Shown here one piece after another: positions 51,170 to 61,335 of a stretch of DNA of 64,000 nt. The DNA is taken from positions 10,333,321-10,397,320 of the forward strand of contig JAVIAB010000024.1 in NCBI GenBank assembly GCA_032433765.1, written 5' to 3'. Numbering within the stretch: the first letter of the stretch is position 1; each line of letters starts with the position of its first letter. A program made the position numbers and the translations under genes. Origin of the DNA: Megaustenia siamemsis. Taxonomy: Eukaryota; Mollusca; Gastropoda; Stylommatophora; Ariophantidae. Below the pieces are notes generated by a model, which was not told where the DNA came from, ran no database searches, and worked only from the letters and a program-made list of their open reading frames with translations.

Positions 51170-54100
51170 ATAACAGCTTAATGGTGGTAGAAGACAACAC
51201 ATACAAATTGTGTGGTAACAGCATAATGGTGGTAGAAGACAACACTTACACATTATGGGGTAACAGCATAATGGTGGTAGAAGACAACATGCACATTATG
51301 TGGTAACAGCATAATGGTGGTAGAAGACAACACATACAAATTATGTGGTAACAGCATAATGGTGGTAGAAGACAGCATGCACATTATGTGGTAACAGCAT
51401 AATGGTGGTAGAAGACAACACATACACATTATGTGGTAACAGCATAATGGTAGTAGAAGACAACACATACACATTATGTGGTAACAGCATAATGGTGGTA
51501 GAAGACAACATGCACATTATGTGGTAACAGCATAATGGTGGTAGAAGACAACACATACACATTATGTGGTAACAGCATAATGGTAGTAGAAGACAACACA
51601 TACACATTATGTGGTAACAGCATAATGGTGGTAGAAGACAACATGCACATTATGTGGTAACAGCATAATGGTGGTAGAAGACAACATGCACATTATGTGG
51701 TAACAGCATAATGGTGGTAGATGACAACACTTACACATTATGGGGTAACAGCATAATGGTGGTAGAAGACAACACATACACATTATGTGGTAACAGCATA
51801 ATGGTGGTAGTAGACAACACATTCACATTATGTGGTAACAGCATAATGGTGGTGGAAGAAAACACATTCACATTATGTGGTAACAGCATAATGGTGGTAG
51901 TAGACAACACATTCACATTATGTGGTAACAGCATAATGGTGGTAGTAGACAACACATTCACATTATGTGGTAACAGCATAATGGTGGTAGAAGACAACAC
52001 ATACACATTATGTGGTAACAGCATAATGGTGGTAGAAGACAACACATACACATTATGTGGTAACAGCATAATGGTGGTAGAAGACAACACATACACATTA
52101 TGTGGTAACAGCATAATGGTGGTAGAAGACAACATGCACATTATGTGGTAACAGCATAATGGTGGTAGAAGACAACATGCACATTATGTGGTAACAGCAT
52201 AATGGTGGTAGAAGACAACACTTACACATTATGGGGTAACAGCATAATGGTGGTAGAAGACAACACATACACATTATGTGGTAACAGCATAATGGTGGTA
52301 GTAGACAACACATTCACATTATGTGGTAACAGCATAATGGTGGTAGAAGACAACACATTCACATTATGTGGTAACAGCATAATGGTGGTAGAAGACAACA
52401 CATTCACATTATGTGGTAACAGCATAATGGTGGTAGTAGACAACACATTCACATTATGTGGTAACAGCATAATGGTGGTAGTAGACAACACATTCACATT
52501 ATGTGGTAACAGCATAATGGTGGTGGAAGACAACACATTCACATTATGTGGTAACAGCATAATGGTGGTAGAAGACAACACATACACATTATGTGGTAAC
52601 AGCATAATGGTGGTAGAAGACAACACATACACATTATGTGGTAACAGCATAATGGTGGTAGAAGACAACACATTCACATTATGTGGTAACAGCATAATGG
52701 TGGTAGAAGACAACACATAAACATTATGTGGTAACAGGTTAATGGTGGTAGAAGACAAGATTAACAAATTGTGTCGTAACAGCTTAATGGTGGTAGAAGA
52801 CAACACATACACATTATGTGGTAACAGGTTAATGGTGGTAGAAGACAAGATTAACAAATTGTGTCGTAACAGCTTAATGGTGGTAGAAGACAAGATTAAC
52901 AAATTGTGTCGTAACAGCTTAATGGTGGTAGAAGACAAGATTAACAAATTGTGTCGTAACAGCTTAATGGTGGTAGAAGACAACACATACACATTATGTG
53001 GTAACAGCATAATGGTGGTAGAAGACAACACATACACATTATGTGGTAACAGCATAATGGTGGTAGAAGACAACACATACACATTATGTGGTAACAGCAT
53101 AATGGTGGTAGAAGACAACACATTCACATTATGTGGTAACAGCATAATGGTGGTAGTAGACAACACATTCACATTATGTGGTAACAGCATAATGGTGGTA
53201 GTAGACAACACATTCACACTATGTGGTAACAGCATAATGGTGGTAGAAGACAACACATACACATTATGTGGTAACAGCATAATGGTGGTAGAAGACAACA
53301 CATACACATTATGTGGTAACAGCATAATGGTGGTAGAAGACAACACATACACATTATGTGGTAACAGCATAATGGTGGTAGAAGACAACACATACACATT
53401 ATGTGGTAACAGCATAATGGTGGTAGAAGACAACACATACACATTATGTGGTAACAGCATAATGGTGGTAGAAGACAACACATACACATTATGTGGTAAC
53501 AGCATAATGGTGGTAGAAGACAACACATTCACATTATGTGGTAACAGCATAATGGTGGTAGTAGACAACACATTCACATTATGTGGTAACATCATAATGG
53601 TGGTAGAAGACAACACATACACATTATGTGGTAACAGCATAATGGTGGTAGAAGACAACATGCACATTATGTGGTAACAGCATAATGGTGGTAGAAGACA
53701 ACACATTCACATTATGTGGTTACAGCATAATGGTGGTAGACGACAACACATACACATTATGTGGTAACAGCATAATGGTGGTAGAAGACAACACATTCAC
53801 ATTATGTGGTAACAGCATAATGGTGGTAGAAGACAACACATACACATTATGTGGTAACAGCATAATGGTGGTAGAAGACAACATGCACATTATGTGGTAA
53901 CAGCATAATGGTGGTAGTAGACAACACATTCACACTATGTGGTAACAGCATAATGGTGGTAGAAGACAACACATACACATTATGTGGTAACAGCATAATG
54001 GTGGTAGAAGACAACACATACACATTATGTGGTAACAGCATAATGGTGGTAGAAGACAACACATACACATTATGTGGTAACAGGTTAATGGTGGTAGAAG

Positions 54101-54385
54101 ACAAGATTAACAAATTGTGTCGTAACAGCTTAATGGTGGTAGAAGACAAGATTAACAAATTGTGTCGTAACAGCTTAATGGTGGTAGAAGACAAGATTAA
54201 CAAATTGTGTCGTAACAGCTTAATGGTGGTAGAAGACAACACATACACATTATGTGGTAACAGCATAATGGTGGTAGAAGACAAACACATTCACATTATG
54301 TGGTAACAGCATAATGGTGGTAGAAGACAACACATACACATTATGTGGTAACAGCATAATGGTGGTAGAAGACAACACATAACGT
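51170..54385. repeat. 45-bp minisatellite (about 71 units)
   Basis: The unit contains CATAATGGTGGTAGAAGACA and ACACATTATGTGGTAACAG, 45 bp. A 43-bp form (AACATGCACATT) occurs several times, and a diverged form with GATTAACAAATTGTGTCG forms two clusters (52750-52975, 54095-54225). Because 45 is a multiple of three, several frames stay open, up to 494 codons on the minus strand. Their content is a simple repeat and is not evidence for a protein. Confidence 0.97.
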
Positions 54386-55118
54386 GTAGCAGTTGCGGCC
54401 TCATATTTCCCTTTAGTCAAACTAAGGCGTAGAATGTAAATTTAAATTGTATTTCAGATGTAACCACACAAATAATTCACAGATCATAGACTCTTTGTTT
54501 GCGATCAGACTGTCAATTCGAGTGAAGAGGTCCATGTACTAACAAGCCTAACTTATCAACAGACTGGTAGAATGGCCTCAAGAGATTAGTCTGAAATTTG
54601 TCATTCTTATAGTCAGTATATTTAGTCTATAAGATGCTACATGACATTAGTCAGTTTCATTTGAAATTATAGAAGTGGCCTGTGTTTGGTAAAGAAACTG
54701 AAGTTGTTATTTTGGAGGTTTACATATACGTGGTCAGATTTGGAGGTGAAAAAAATATAGAAAAATAAATGGTTTGGTTCAGGATTTACGTAATTAATGG
54801 ACGAAATAAATTTAAACGACGTTTCGGGTTAATCAACCTCAACAGAAATAACAAACAACACACAGACAGATATGTAAAAAAAAAAAAAGAATTTAGCCCT
54901 ATATAGCTAACTAATAATGAAGTATCTGAAACAAAATTATTTCTTACTAGAATAAGAAATAAAAATGAAAATGTCTTCCCTGCATATTGTGCTGTGGCCA
55001 GAAGGAAAATGAATAAGGGCTAGTCTGCGCAGGATTCCCGGTGCAGTTTGCCAATTATTGAGAGGGTTTAAAACATAGGTGAGACGGTTCGAAAAATATA
55101 TGAAATGATATTGTATAT
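54386..55118. other. No gene recognised
   Basis: AT-rich unique sequence with a short A-run near 54870. It ends at the TTGTATAT target repeat (55111-55118). Confidence 0.5.
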
Positions 55119-55180
55119 GTCATCATCATCATCATGTGCCATACCGGTTGGCGTAGGTGATCATGTCCCTCCACAATCTT

Positions 55181-56822
55181 CTATCTACAGTGCATCGTAT
55201 CAGTTCTGTTGTTGACTGTTTTCCATGCCATGACACCAAGATATCCAGTATTTTCTCTCTTTGTCGCCCGCGATCTCTCTTTCCTTTTATTTTGCCAGTT
55301 GTAACCAAGTATTCCAACTTTCCTCTTCTCATGATGTGCCCGAAAAATGATGATTGCTTCTTTCTGATGTTTTTTTAAGAGCTCCCTTTTTGTGTTGGCC
55401 TCTTTCAGAACTTCCTCATTGGTCTTTTTAGCTGTCCAGGGAACTTTCAACATTCTTCTGAGAAATCCCATCTCTGTGGCCTCTAATCGTCTTTTCATTT
55501 GTTTGTCTACTGTCCATGATTCGCTTCCATAGGTCAGAATTGGTTCTATATAGAACCGATGAACTCTCTTTCTCATTTTTATTGACATAGATTTGTTGCA
55601 TAAGATATTTTTCATTTTCTGAAATGCCATTTTGGCCTGAGCTATTCTGCTTTTTATTTCTGTGGTGCATCTTCCATCAGATGTTATTATTGTGCCCAAG
55701 TATTTGAAACGTTGTACTTGTTTCAGGTTTGTCTCGTTTATTTTTATGCTGCATGATGGTGATGATTGTTTCTTCGATATAACCATTACTTCTGTTTTCT
55801 TACTATTCAGACTGAGACATTTCTTGTTGCTTTCTTTCACTATTATGTCTATTATTTCTTGTAGTTCATTCTCTGTCTCTGCTATTAAGACTGTGTCATC
55901 CGCATATCGCAAATTATTTATGTTTTGAACGTTGACTTCAATTCCTTTTTTTGTCTACTATTGATCTCATAATATATTCGCTGTAAAGTGAAAACAAATC
56001 CGGCGACAGAACACAGCTTTGTCCGACTCCTTGCTTTATATATTGGAATTGTCCTGTTTGGTTGTTAATTCGTATAGCTGTTGTTTGTTGCCAGTACATG
56101 TTTTTTATGATTCGCAGATCCTTGCCATCAATGTTTAATTTCTCCAGCATATTGATTATTTCCACATGCTTTACTTTGTCAAATGATTTTGTGTAGTCTA
56201 TAAAGCACATATATAGATCTTTCTTTACCTCTATAGATCTTTCTATCAATGTCCTTAAGATGTATATTGCATTATTGGTGCCCTTTCCTTCCACAAATCC
56301 ACATTGTTCCTCACTTATTTCTGGTTTTATTTTGTTCCTTACACGTCTCATGATGATTCTTAGTAATATTTTAGTCATATGGCTCATGAGACTAATAGTG
56401 CGATGGTCTTCACAATCAGTGGCACCTAACTTCTTCGGTATGGCTACAAAGATAGATTTTAGTAGATCCTCGGGTATGTGTCCAGTGTTATATATGTCAT
56501 TGAGTAATTTTGTTATGACTTGTACTCCCAGCTCTCCTAATGCATTTATCTCTTCGATTGTTATATTGTCAGGACCTGGAGCTTTGCCTCTTTTCATGTG
56601 TTGAATTGCGTCCTCCACTTCACTCTGCATTATTGGTGGTCCTGTGTCTTCATTTGAATTGTTTAATTCTGGTCTTTCATCATCATAGAGTTGACTGATA
56701 TATTCTGTCCATCTTTCCATTGTCTTCTCCTGCCCCATTTTTATATTCCCTTCCTTTGATTTCACACATCCTGAAACTTTGACTTCTTTTCTTCCTGTTA
56801 ATTCATTTAACTGATTGTGCAT
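55181..56822 (-). pseudogene. RTE-A1 reverse transcriptase and C-terminal domain
   Basis: 56822-55938 holds the linker and RT fingers/palm: WTEYISQLYDDERPE, KRGKAPGPDNITIEEINA, EDHRTISLMSHMTKILL, CGFVEGKGTNNAIYILRTL, MCFIDYTKSFDKVKH (motif A Asp) and GVGQSCVLSPDLFSLY (motif B, with Gln-Ser where other copies have Gln-Gly). A T-run frameshift separates 55912-55181: [12 protein letters not shown] (catalytic YADD), SLNSKKTEVMVISKKQ, RFKYLGTIITSDGRC and KRRLEATEMGFLRRMLKVPW. The very end (RRLWRDMITYANRYGT) is in a third frame at 55132-55332. Confidence 0.93.
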
Positions 56823-57017
56823 AAATTTTGAGTCTTTCTTTTGTTGCTTTCCATTTCTTCACATTTCTGTTTTAACCATCCTTCCTTTGCTTCTCTGCAC
56901 TTGTTTTGGATCTCTTTGTGCAATATTTTGTATGTCCGTTCTTCTTTCTTATGTTTTTTTCTTTCGTCCATTAGTTGTAATATTTCTTCTGTCATCCATT
57001 TCTTTTTGTTGATTCTT

Positions 57018-57905
57018 TTAGTCACTGGTATTACTTCTGTTTGATGTTTGTTGAATCGATTGTTTGAGCATTTCCCACTGCTCCTGGATGTCCTGTATTT
57101 TCTCAATTGCATTATATCTATTTTGTATTATCGTGCTGTACTTATCACTCATCTGTTTATCTACTCTTAGCAAATCTAGTTCTAATTTTATTTTTCTTGA
57201 TGATTTCTGTGCCTTCCGCAGTTTTATTCTTATCTTTCCAACTACTGGTACATGGTCACTATTGCAATCTGCTCCTGGCCTTGTTTTAACAGATGTTAGC
57301 CCATTCCTGAATCTTCTCTGTACCAGTATAAAATCAATTTGATTGTGTACTTTTTTGTCTGGGCTTTGCCATGTCCATAGTCGCCTAGGGTGTTGTTTGA
57401 ACCAGGTGTTATCTTTAATCATTTCATGTGTCTTTGCCCAATCTATCAATCTATCCCCTCTGTCATCCAAGGCCATGCCCCCAGTCACATTTTGCACTTT
57501 AGCAGTTCCTACCTTTGCATTGAAATCCCCTAATATAATAGTTATTTCTTGGGGTTTACACTGTTCCATGGTTGCCTCTAGCTCCTCGTAAAAAGTGTCA
57601 ATGTCTTCTTCGCTATTACTTGTTGGTGCATAAGCTTGAATTATGTTAATATCCATTAGTCTGCCTCTCAATTTTACTAGCAGAATTCTGTCTGATTCTG
57701 GCCAAAATCCTTTCACTGTTTTGCTTCTTTCTCTATCTAATATGATGCCTACTCCTCTTTCGTGTGTGGTTCCACTGTCGCATTGTAATAATCCTGCTCC
57801 TGTCCATCTCATTTCACATAGTCCCAAGATGTTCAATTCCATTCTCTTCATTTCTTGGCTGATGTTTTCTAGTTTCCAACCTGGAATGCTGATCTAATGT
57901 TCCAA
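57018..57905 (-). pseudogene. RTE-A1 endonuclease domain
   Basis: Endonuclease/exonuclease/phosphatase fold that nicks target DNA. The sequence runs GTWNIRSAFQ (57930-57960, one frame upstream), then in 57018-57851 ELNILGLCEMRWTGAG (catalytic Glu), RLMDINIIQAYAPTSNS, EITIILGDFNAKVGT (Asp, Asn), TWFKQHPRRLWTWQS, HNQIDFILVQRRFRNG, and CNSDHVPVVGKIRIKL (Asp, His). The catalytic set looks complete. It is separated from its N-terminal residues by a one-base deletion near 57880. Confidence 0.93.
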
Positions 57906-58387
57906 GTTCCTATTGCTAGTGTCTCTTTATTTTTGATCTTGCATACAGTTGCTTGATGACGATCGGGTGTCGCCTGTAGCACATGACGCTCCCTACCGGA
58001 CGAGGTGGTTGTGAAGTCCCCATTAACGTCGTTAGCTGTAAATAGAAGGCTGTGATTTGTCATGATTATTCCAGGCAATTTAAGAAGGTAGTTTGCCATT
58101 TTTTCCATCTTGGCAGTTACTGTACTAGTCGGAGATCGCAGCCATTGTCTCTATACATGAGATCCTCTGCCCGCCATCGCGGTATGGGGACCATAACCGG
58201 CACTACTTGTCGGCTGCTCCCACAACACCATCCATCACCTGCTCCAATGGCTTCACATAACCCTGATAGGGGGGCTAAACGGGAGCTCCACCTTGCCCAG
58301 GGGTGTCCCGAAGACTAGCGGAGGAAAGGAGACGTCTTACTCCTCCTTTGGAAGGCCAGAGCTCTACCCCACTAACTACTTGTATAT

Positions 58388-58654
58388 TGTACCTAAGTAA
58401 TATGTTACCTCAGATTTGGAGGTGAGATGAGTGTGGCTAGTATAAGGATAAAGGGGATTAGAGGTTAGTTTGTGAGACGGTAACGAAACAGGTACTGGAA
58501 GACAAGTAATGTTGATGGTGTGATATGGAAGGGTGGACGTGTTGCGAACGAGACATTCGTGGTTAGTATTGGATGTAAAGGTTAGTTTTAAAAATAGTAT
58601 TTCCAGAAGTGAAAGTGTAAGATTTGATAACAAAACAGATTATATTAGATCGTC
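58388..58654. other. No gene recognised
   Basis: Unique sequence rich in TTAG/GGT on the plus strand; nothing supported. Confidence 0.4.
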
Positions 58655-59010
58655 TTCTACTTCCTCTTTTTTTCTTCCTCATTTGTCCTTCAGCGTCGAG
58701 GAGAGATATAGTTGGCGGTCTTTTGTTCTTCTGTTCGCCTCTGCTTCTGTTATGTTTCCTAGTGCTTCTAATATTAAATCGATTCATCTTTTTCGTGGTC
58801 GACCCTAGGGTCTGGTATTCTCAGAACGTTTATTGAGGGCTCGTTGTATTTTGATCTTTCTGCCTTGTCACGTGGCCAAACCATTTTATCTGTTGCTTTT
58901 TCATATATTCTATGGCGGGAGCTATTCCTAGATTTTTTTCTCAGTTCTTAATTTCTGATCTTATCTCTCAGACTGTTTCCTGTCATTCGCCTGACACATT
59001 TAATCTCAGT
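58655..59010 (-). mobile_element. LINE-G 3' end, single-unit state
   Basis: Matches 16949-17760 on both sides of that copy's 68-bp array (TCATTTGTCCTTCAGCGTCG on the left; CGTGGTCGACC and TGGTATTCTCA on the right) but has only one copy of the array unit (CTTCTGTTCGCC to CTAATATTAAATCGATTCA). It shows the ancestral, unexpanded LINE end. Confidence 0.82.
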
Positions 59011-59504
59011 AGAGGTTATTTTTCTTATTTTTTCTTGCATCTAGGGTCCAGGTCTGGCATTGGTATCACAACGTTGGGATGAAGATTGTATTGTAGAGTG
59101 CCCGATTTGCCTCCAGAGAATATGGAAAAACTTGGCGTTCTGCACGTTGTGAGACGGTGAACATGGATACACTGTTGAATCAACACACCAACAAACCATC
59201 GATTACTTCCCTTTGCTGTTATACATTTTTTTATTATTTGCGAAAATACAGTTATCACTTCTTGTTAGTCCTAGTCACATGTTCTAACTAACGTTCTATG
59301 TTCTCTGTGACGTTGAAGGATATCTGCCTGTATGTCGAGGAACACCCGTTCACGCCAATGACACTATTATTTGAATACTGAATACGTGGCAGTGTGGGGT
59401 GAGAGAAATAACAAGTATTCACGTCAAACTCAGTCCCTGCAACAGCATATGGGTCAACATGAGTTTCTGGGAGATGAAACATTTGGTGAACGCAAACTAA
59501 CGAC
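59011..59504. other. No gene recognised
   Basis: Unique sequence; short open frames without recognisable content. AAACTAACGAC at 59494-59504 is the left target repeat of LINE-B. Confidence 0.45.
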
Positions 59505-60023
59505 TAATCAAATGTACTATCAACCCTTACGTATGCATGTGAAAGCTGGAAAACAACAAGAGATATAGAAACAAAGTTGAACGCATTCGAAAATATATGT
59601 CTAAGGAAAATACTTGGTATAGAATGGAATGAATTCAAAACAAACGAGGAAATTAGAGAAATCGCCAATCAACCACTAATATCTTCAGTAATAAAGAAAA
59701 GACGATGGTCATACGTTGGACATGTGATGAGAAGAGATAATAATCGAAAAGCAAAGCAAGCCCTCATATGGGAAACAACAGGTAAAAGAAAAGAGGAAGA
59801 CCCAGGGAGACACTGAGAAGAACATTGATGAGAGAGGCAAGAGCAGCAGGAATCGGCTCCCTCAATAAGATAGAACTGCTTGCACAGAACAGAGACAGAT
59901 GGCGAGATTTGATAAAATATCTTTAAAAGAAAACTGCTAGAACAAAAATTCATATAGGAGAAGGTGTATCTTGGTCTACGCCCTATGGGCCGGTTACGGC
60001 TTGAAAGGTCAATAGATTGATAG
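59505..60023 (+). mobile_element. LINE-B 3' fragment
   Basis: Flanked by AAACTAACGAC at 59494-59504 and 60024-60034 (11 bp). Encodes RKILGIEWNEFKTNEEIR, KKRRWSYVGHVMRRDNN and LAQNRDRWRDLIKYL, with one frameshift (missing A in the GKRKRGRP block). The 3' UTR ends GGGCCGGTTACGGCTTGAAA and is followed by a short AATAGATTGATAG tail. Confidence 0.9.
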
Positions 60024-60041
60024 AAACTAACGACAGGTGCT

Positions 60042-60112
60042 ATGACAAGCGCTAAGACAAGCGCTAAGACAAGCGCTAAGACCCGCGCTAAGACAAGCGC
60101 TAAGACACGCGA
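60042..60112. repeat. 12-bp repeat (6 units)
   Basis: GCGCTAAGACAA repeated about six times with CCGC and CACG variants. Confidence 0.9.
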
Positions 60113-60407
60113 GACTCTTCTATGTCAAGTTTCTCTTCCTACAGCCAAATGTGCAACACCGTCGTTCTCCTACAATTTTCACACACACTTCATGAAAACC
60201 TCTACTGATAACCGTCCCGCAAATGTTGTATATGTGCTCCACTTACCTGTCCTGTTCGTACCCAATGTATCTGCAATTGCGCATCCGAGACTATTCTAAA
60301 ATTACTCGCAATACCAGGATCTAATTCCTAATGTTCTCTTCAATTCATAAGTTCAAGAAGGATCTCTTGAAACAAATATCCGATATTATTTTTGTTGTTA
60401 AATCATT
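60113..60407. other. No gene recognised
   Basis: Unique sequence leading to the CATCAT tail of the next LINE. Confidence 0.45.
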
Positions 60408-61335
60408 ATCATCATCATCAAGTACCGGGCCTGCTGGCGTAGGTGATCATGTCTCTCCACAACTTTCGATCTCGGCAGCTATTTACCATTTCTGTTGTTG
60501 ACCTTCTGCCAAGCCATTCTCTTAAGCTGTCTGTTATTTTTTCTCTTTGCTTCCCTCTATCTCTTCGTCCCTCAATTTTTCCAGTTGTTACAATATATTC
60601 CAGTCGTTCTCTTCTCATTACATGGCCAAAAATGATGATTATTTCTTCTTAATATTGTAAATTAGCTCTCTTTTTGCTTTGACCTCTCTCAGAGCATCTT
60701 CATTACTCTTCTTAGCTGTCCATGGTACTCTCAACATTCTTCTGTAAAACCACATTTCTACAGACTCCAGTGATTTTCTTGTCTGTTGTGTCCTATTCTC
60801 CATGATTCGCATCCATATGTTAAGACTGGCGCTACGTAACATTTAAGAACTCTTTCTTGTTTCTATTGTCAAAGATTGATTGCCTAGTATATTCCTCATT
60901 TTTTTTGGAAAGCTGCTTTTGCCTGAGTCATTCTGCATCTCACCTCTTTTATACATCTTCCGTCTGAGGTTAACAAAGTTCCCAAATATTTAAATTCATT
61001 TACCTATTTTAATATTGTTCCACTTGTCTTTATTTTGCACTGAGGTGATGTCTTTTTCTTTGTTGTTACCATTACTTCTGTCTTTTAGCTATTAAGGCTG
61101 AGTCTTTTATTTTTGCTTTCTTTCACTATAATGTCCAACATATCTTGTAACTCTTTTTCACTCATAGCGATTAAGACTGTATCATCAGCATACCTTAGAT
61201 TATTTATATTATGACCTCCAATTGTTATTCCAGGCATACCCCGTATGGATCTTATAATAATCTCAATATAAATATTAAACAAATCTGGTGACAGCACACA
61301 ACCTTGTCTAACACCCTGTTTTATTTGTCTACAAC
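60408..61335 (-). mobile_element. RTE-A2 LINE 3' part, fused to a 25-bp array
   Basis: Tail CATCATCATC at 60410, then the C-terminal coding end (60418-60618: RRERLEYIVTTGKIEGRRDR, RKLWRDMITYASRPGT). Further upstream is RT with IKQGVRQGCVLSPDLFNIYI and [17 protein letters not shown] (61085-61330). Frameshifts separate these. LINE similarity ends inside RT motif B at CTGTTTTATTTG, where the array begins. Confidence 0.9.

Larger units (their letters stand above)
55119..58379 (-). mobile_element. Near full-length RTE-A1 LINE (3.26 kb)
   Basis: TTGTATAT at 55111-55118 and 58380-58387 flanks a 3.26-kb element, an 8-bp target duplication. From 5' to 3' on the minus strand: a 5' region of about 270 bp (TTAGTGGGGTAGAGCTCTGG, CCAAAGGAGGAGTAAGACG), an N-terminal segment (58108-57869), endonuclease, linker, RT, C-terminal domain, and a (CAT/ATG)n tail at 55121-55135. 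Single-base shifts near 57880, 57050, 56815, 55930 and 55370 break the long ORF, several of them in T-runs. It is the best guide to the family's structure here. Confidence 0.92.

Noticed and set aside
52222..53706. 494-codon minus-strand open frame and its plus-strand counterparts
   Set aside because: Entirely made of a 45-bp repeat; equally long frames exist in other phases and on the other strand, so there is no evidence for coding.
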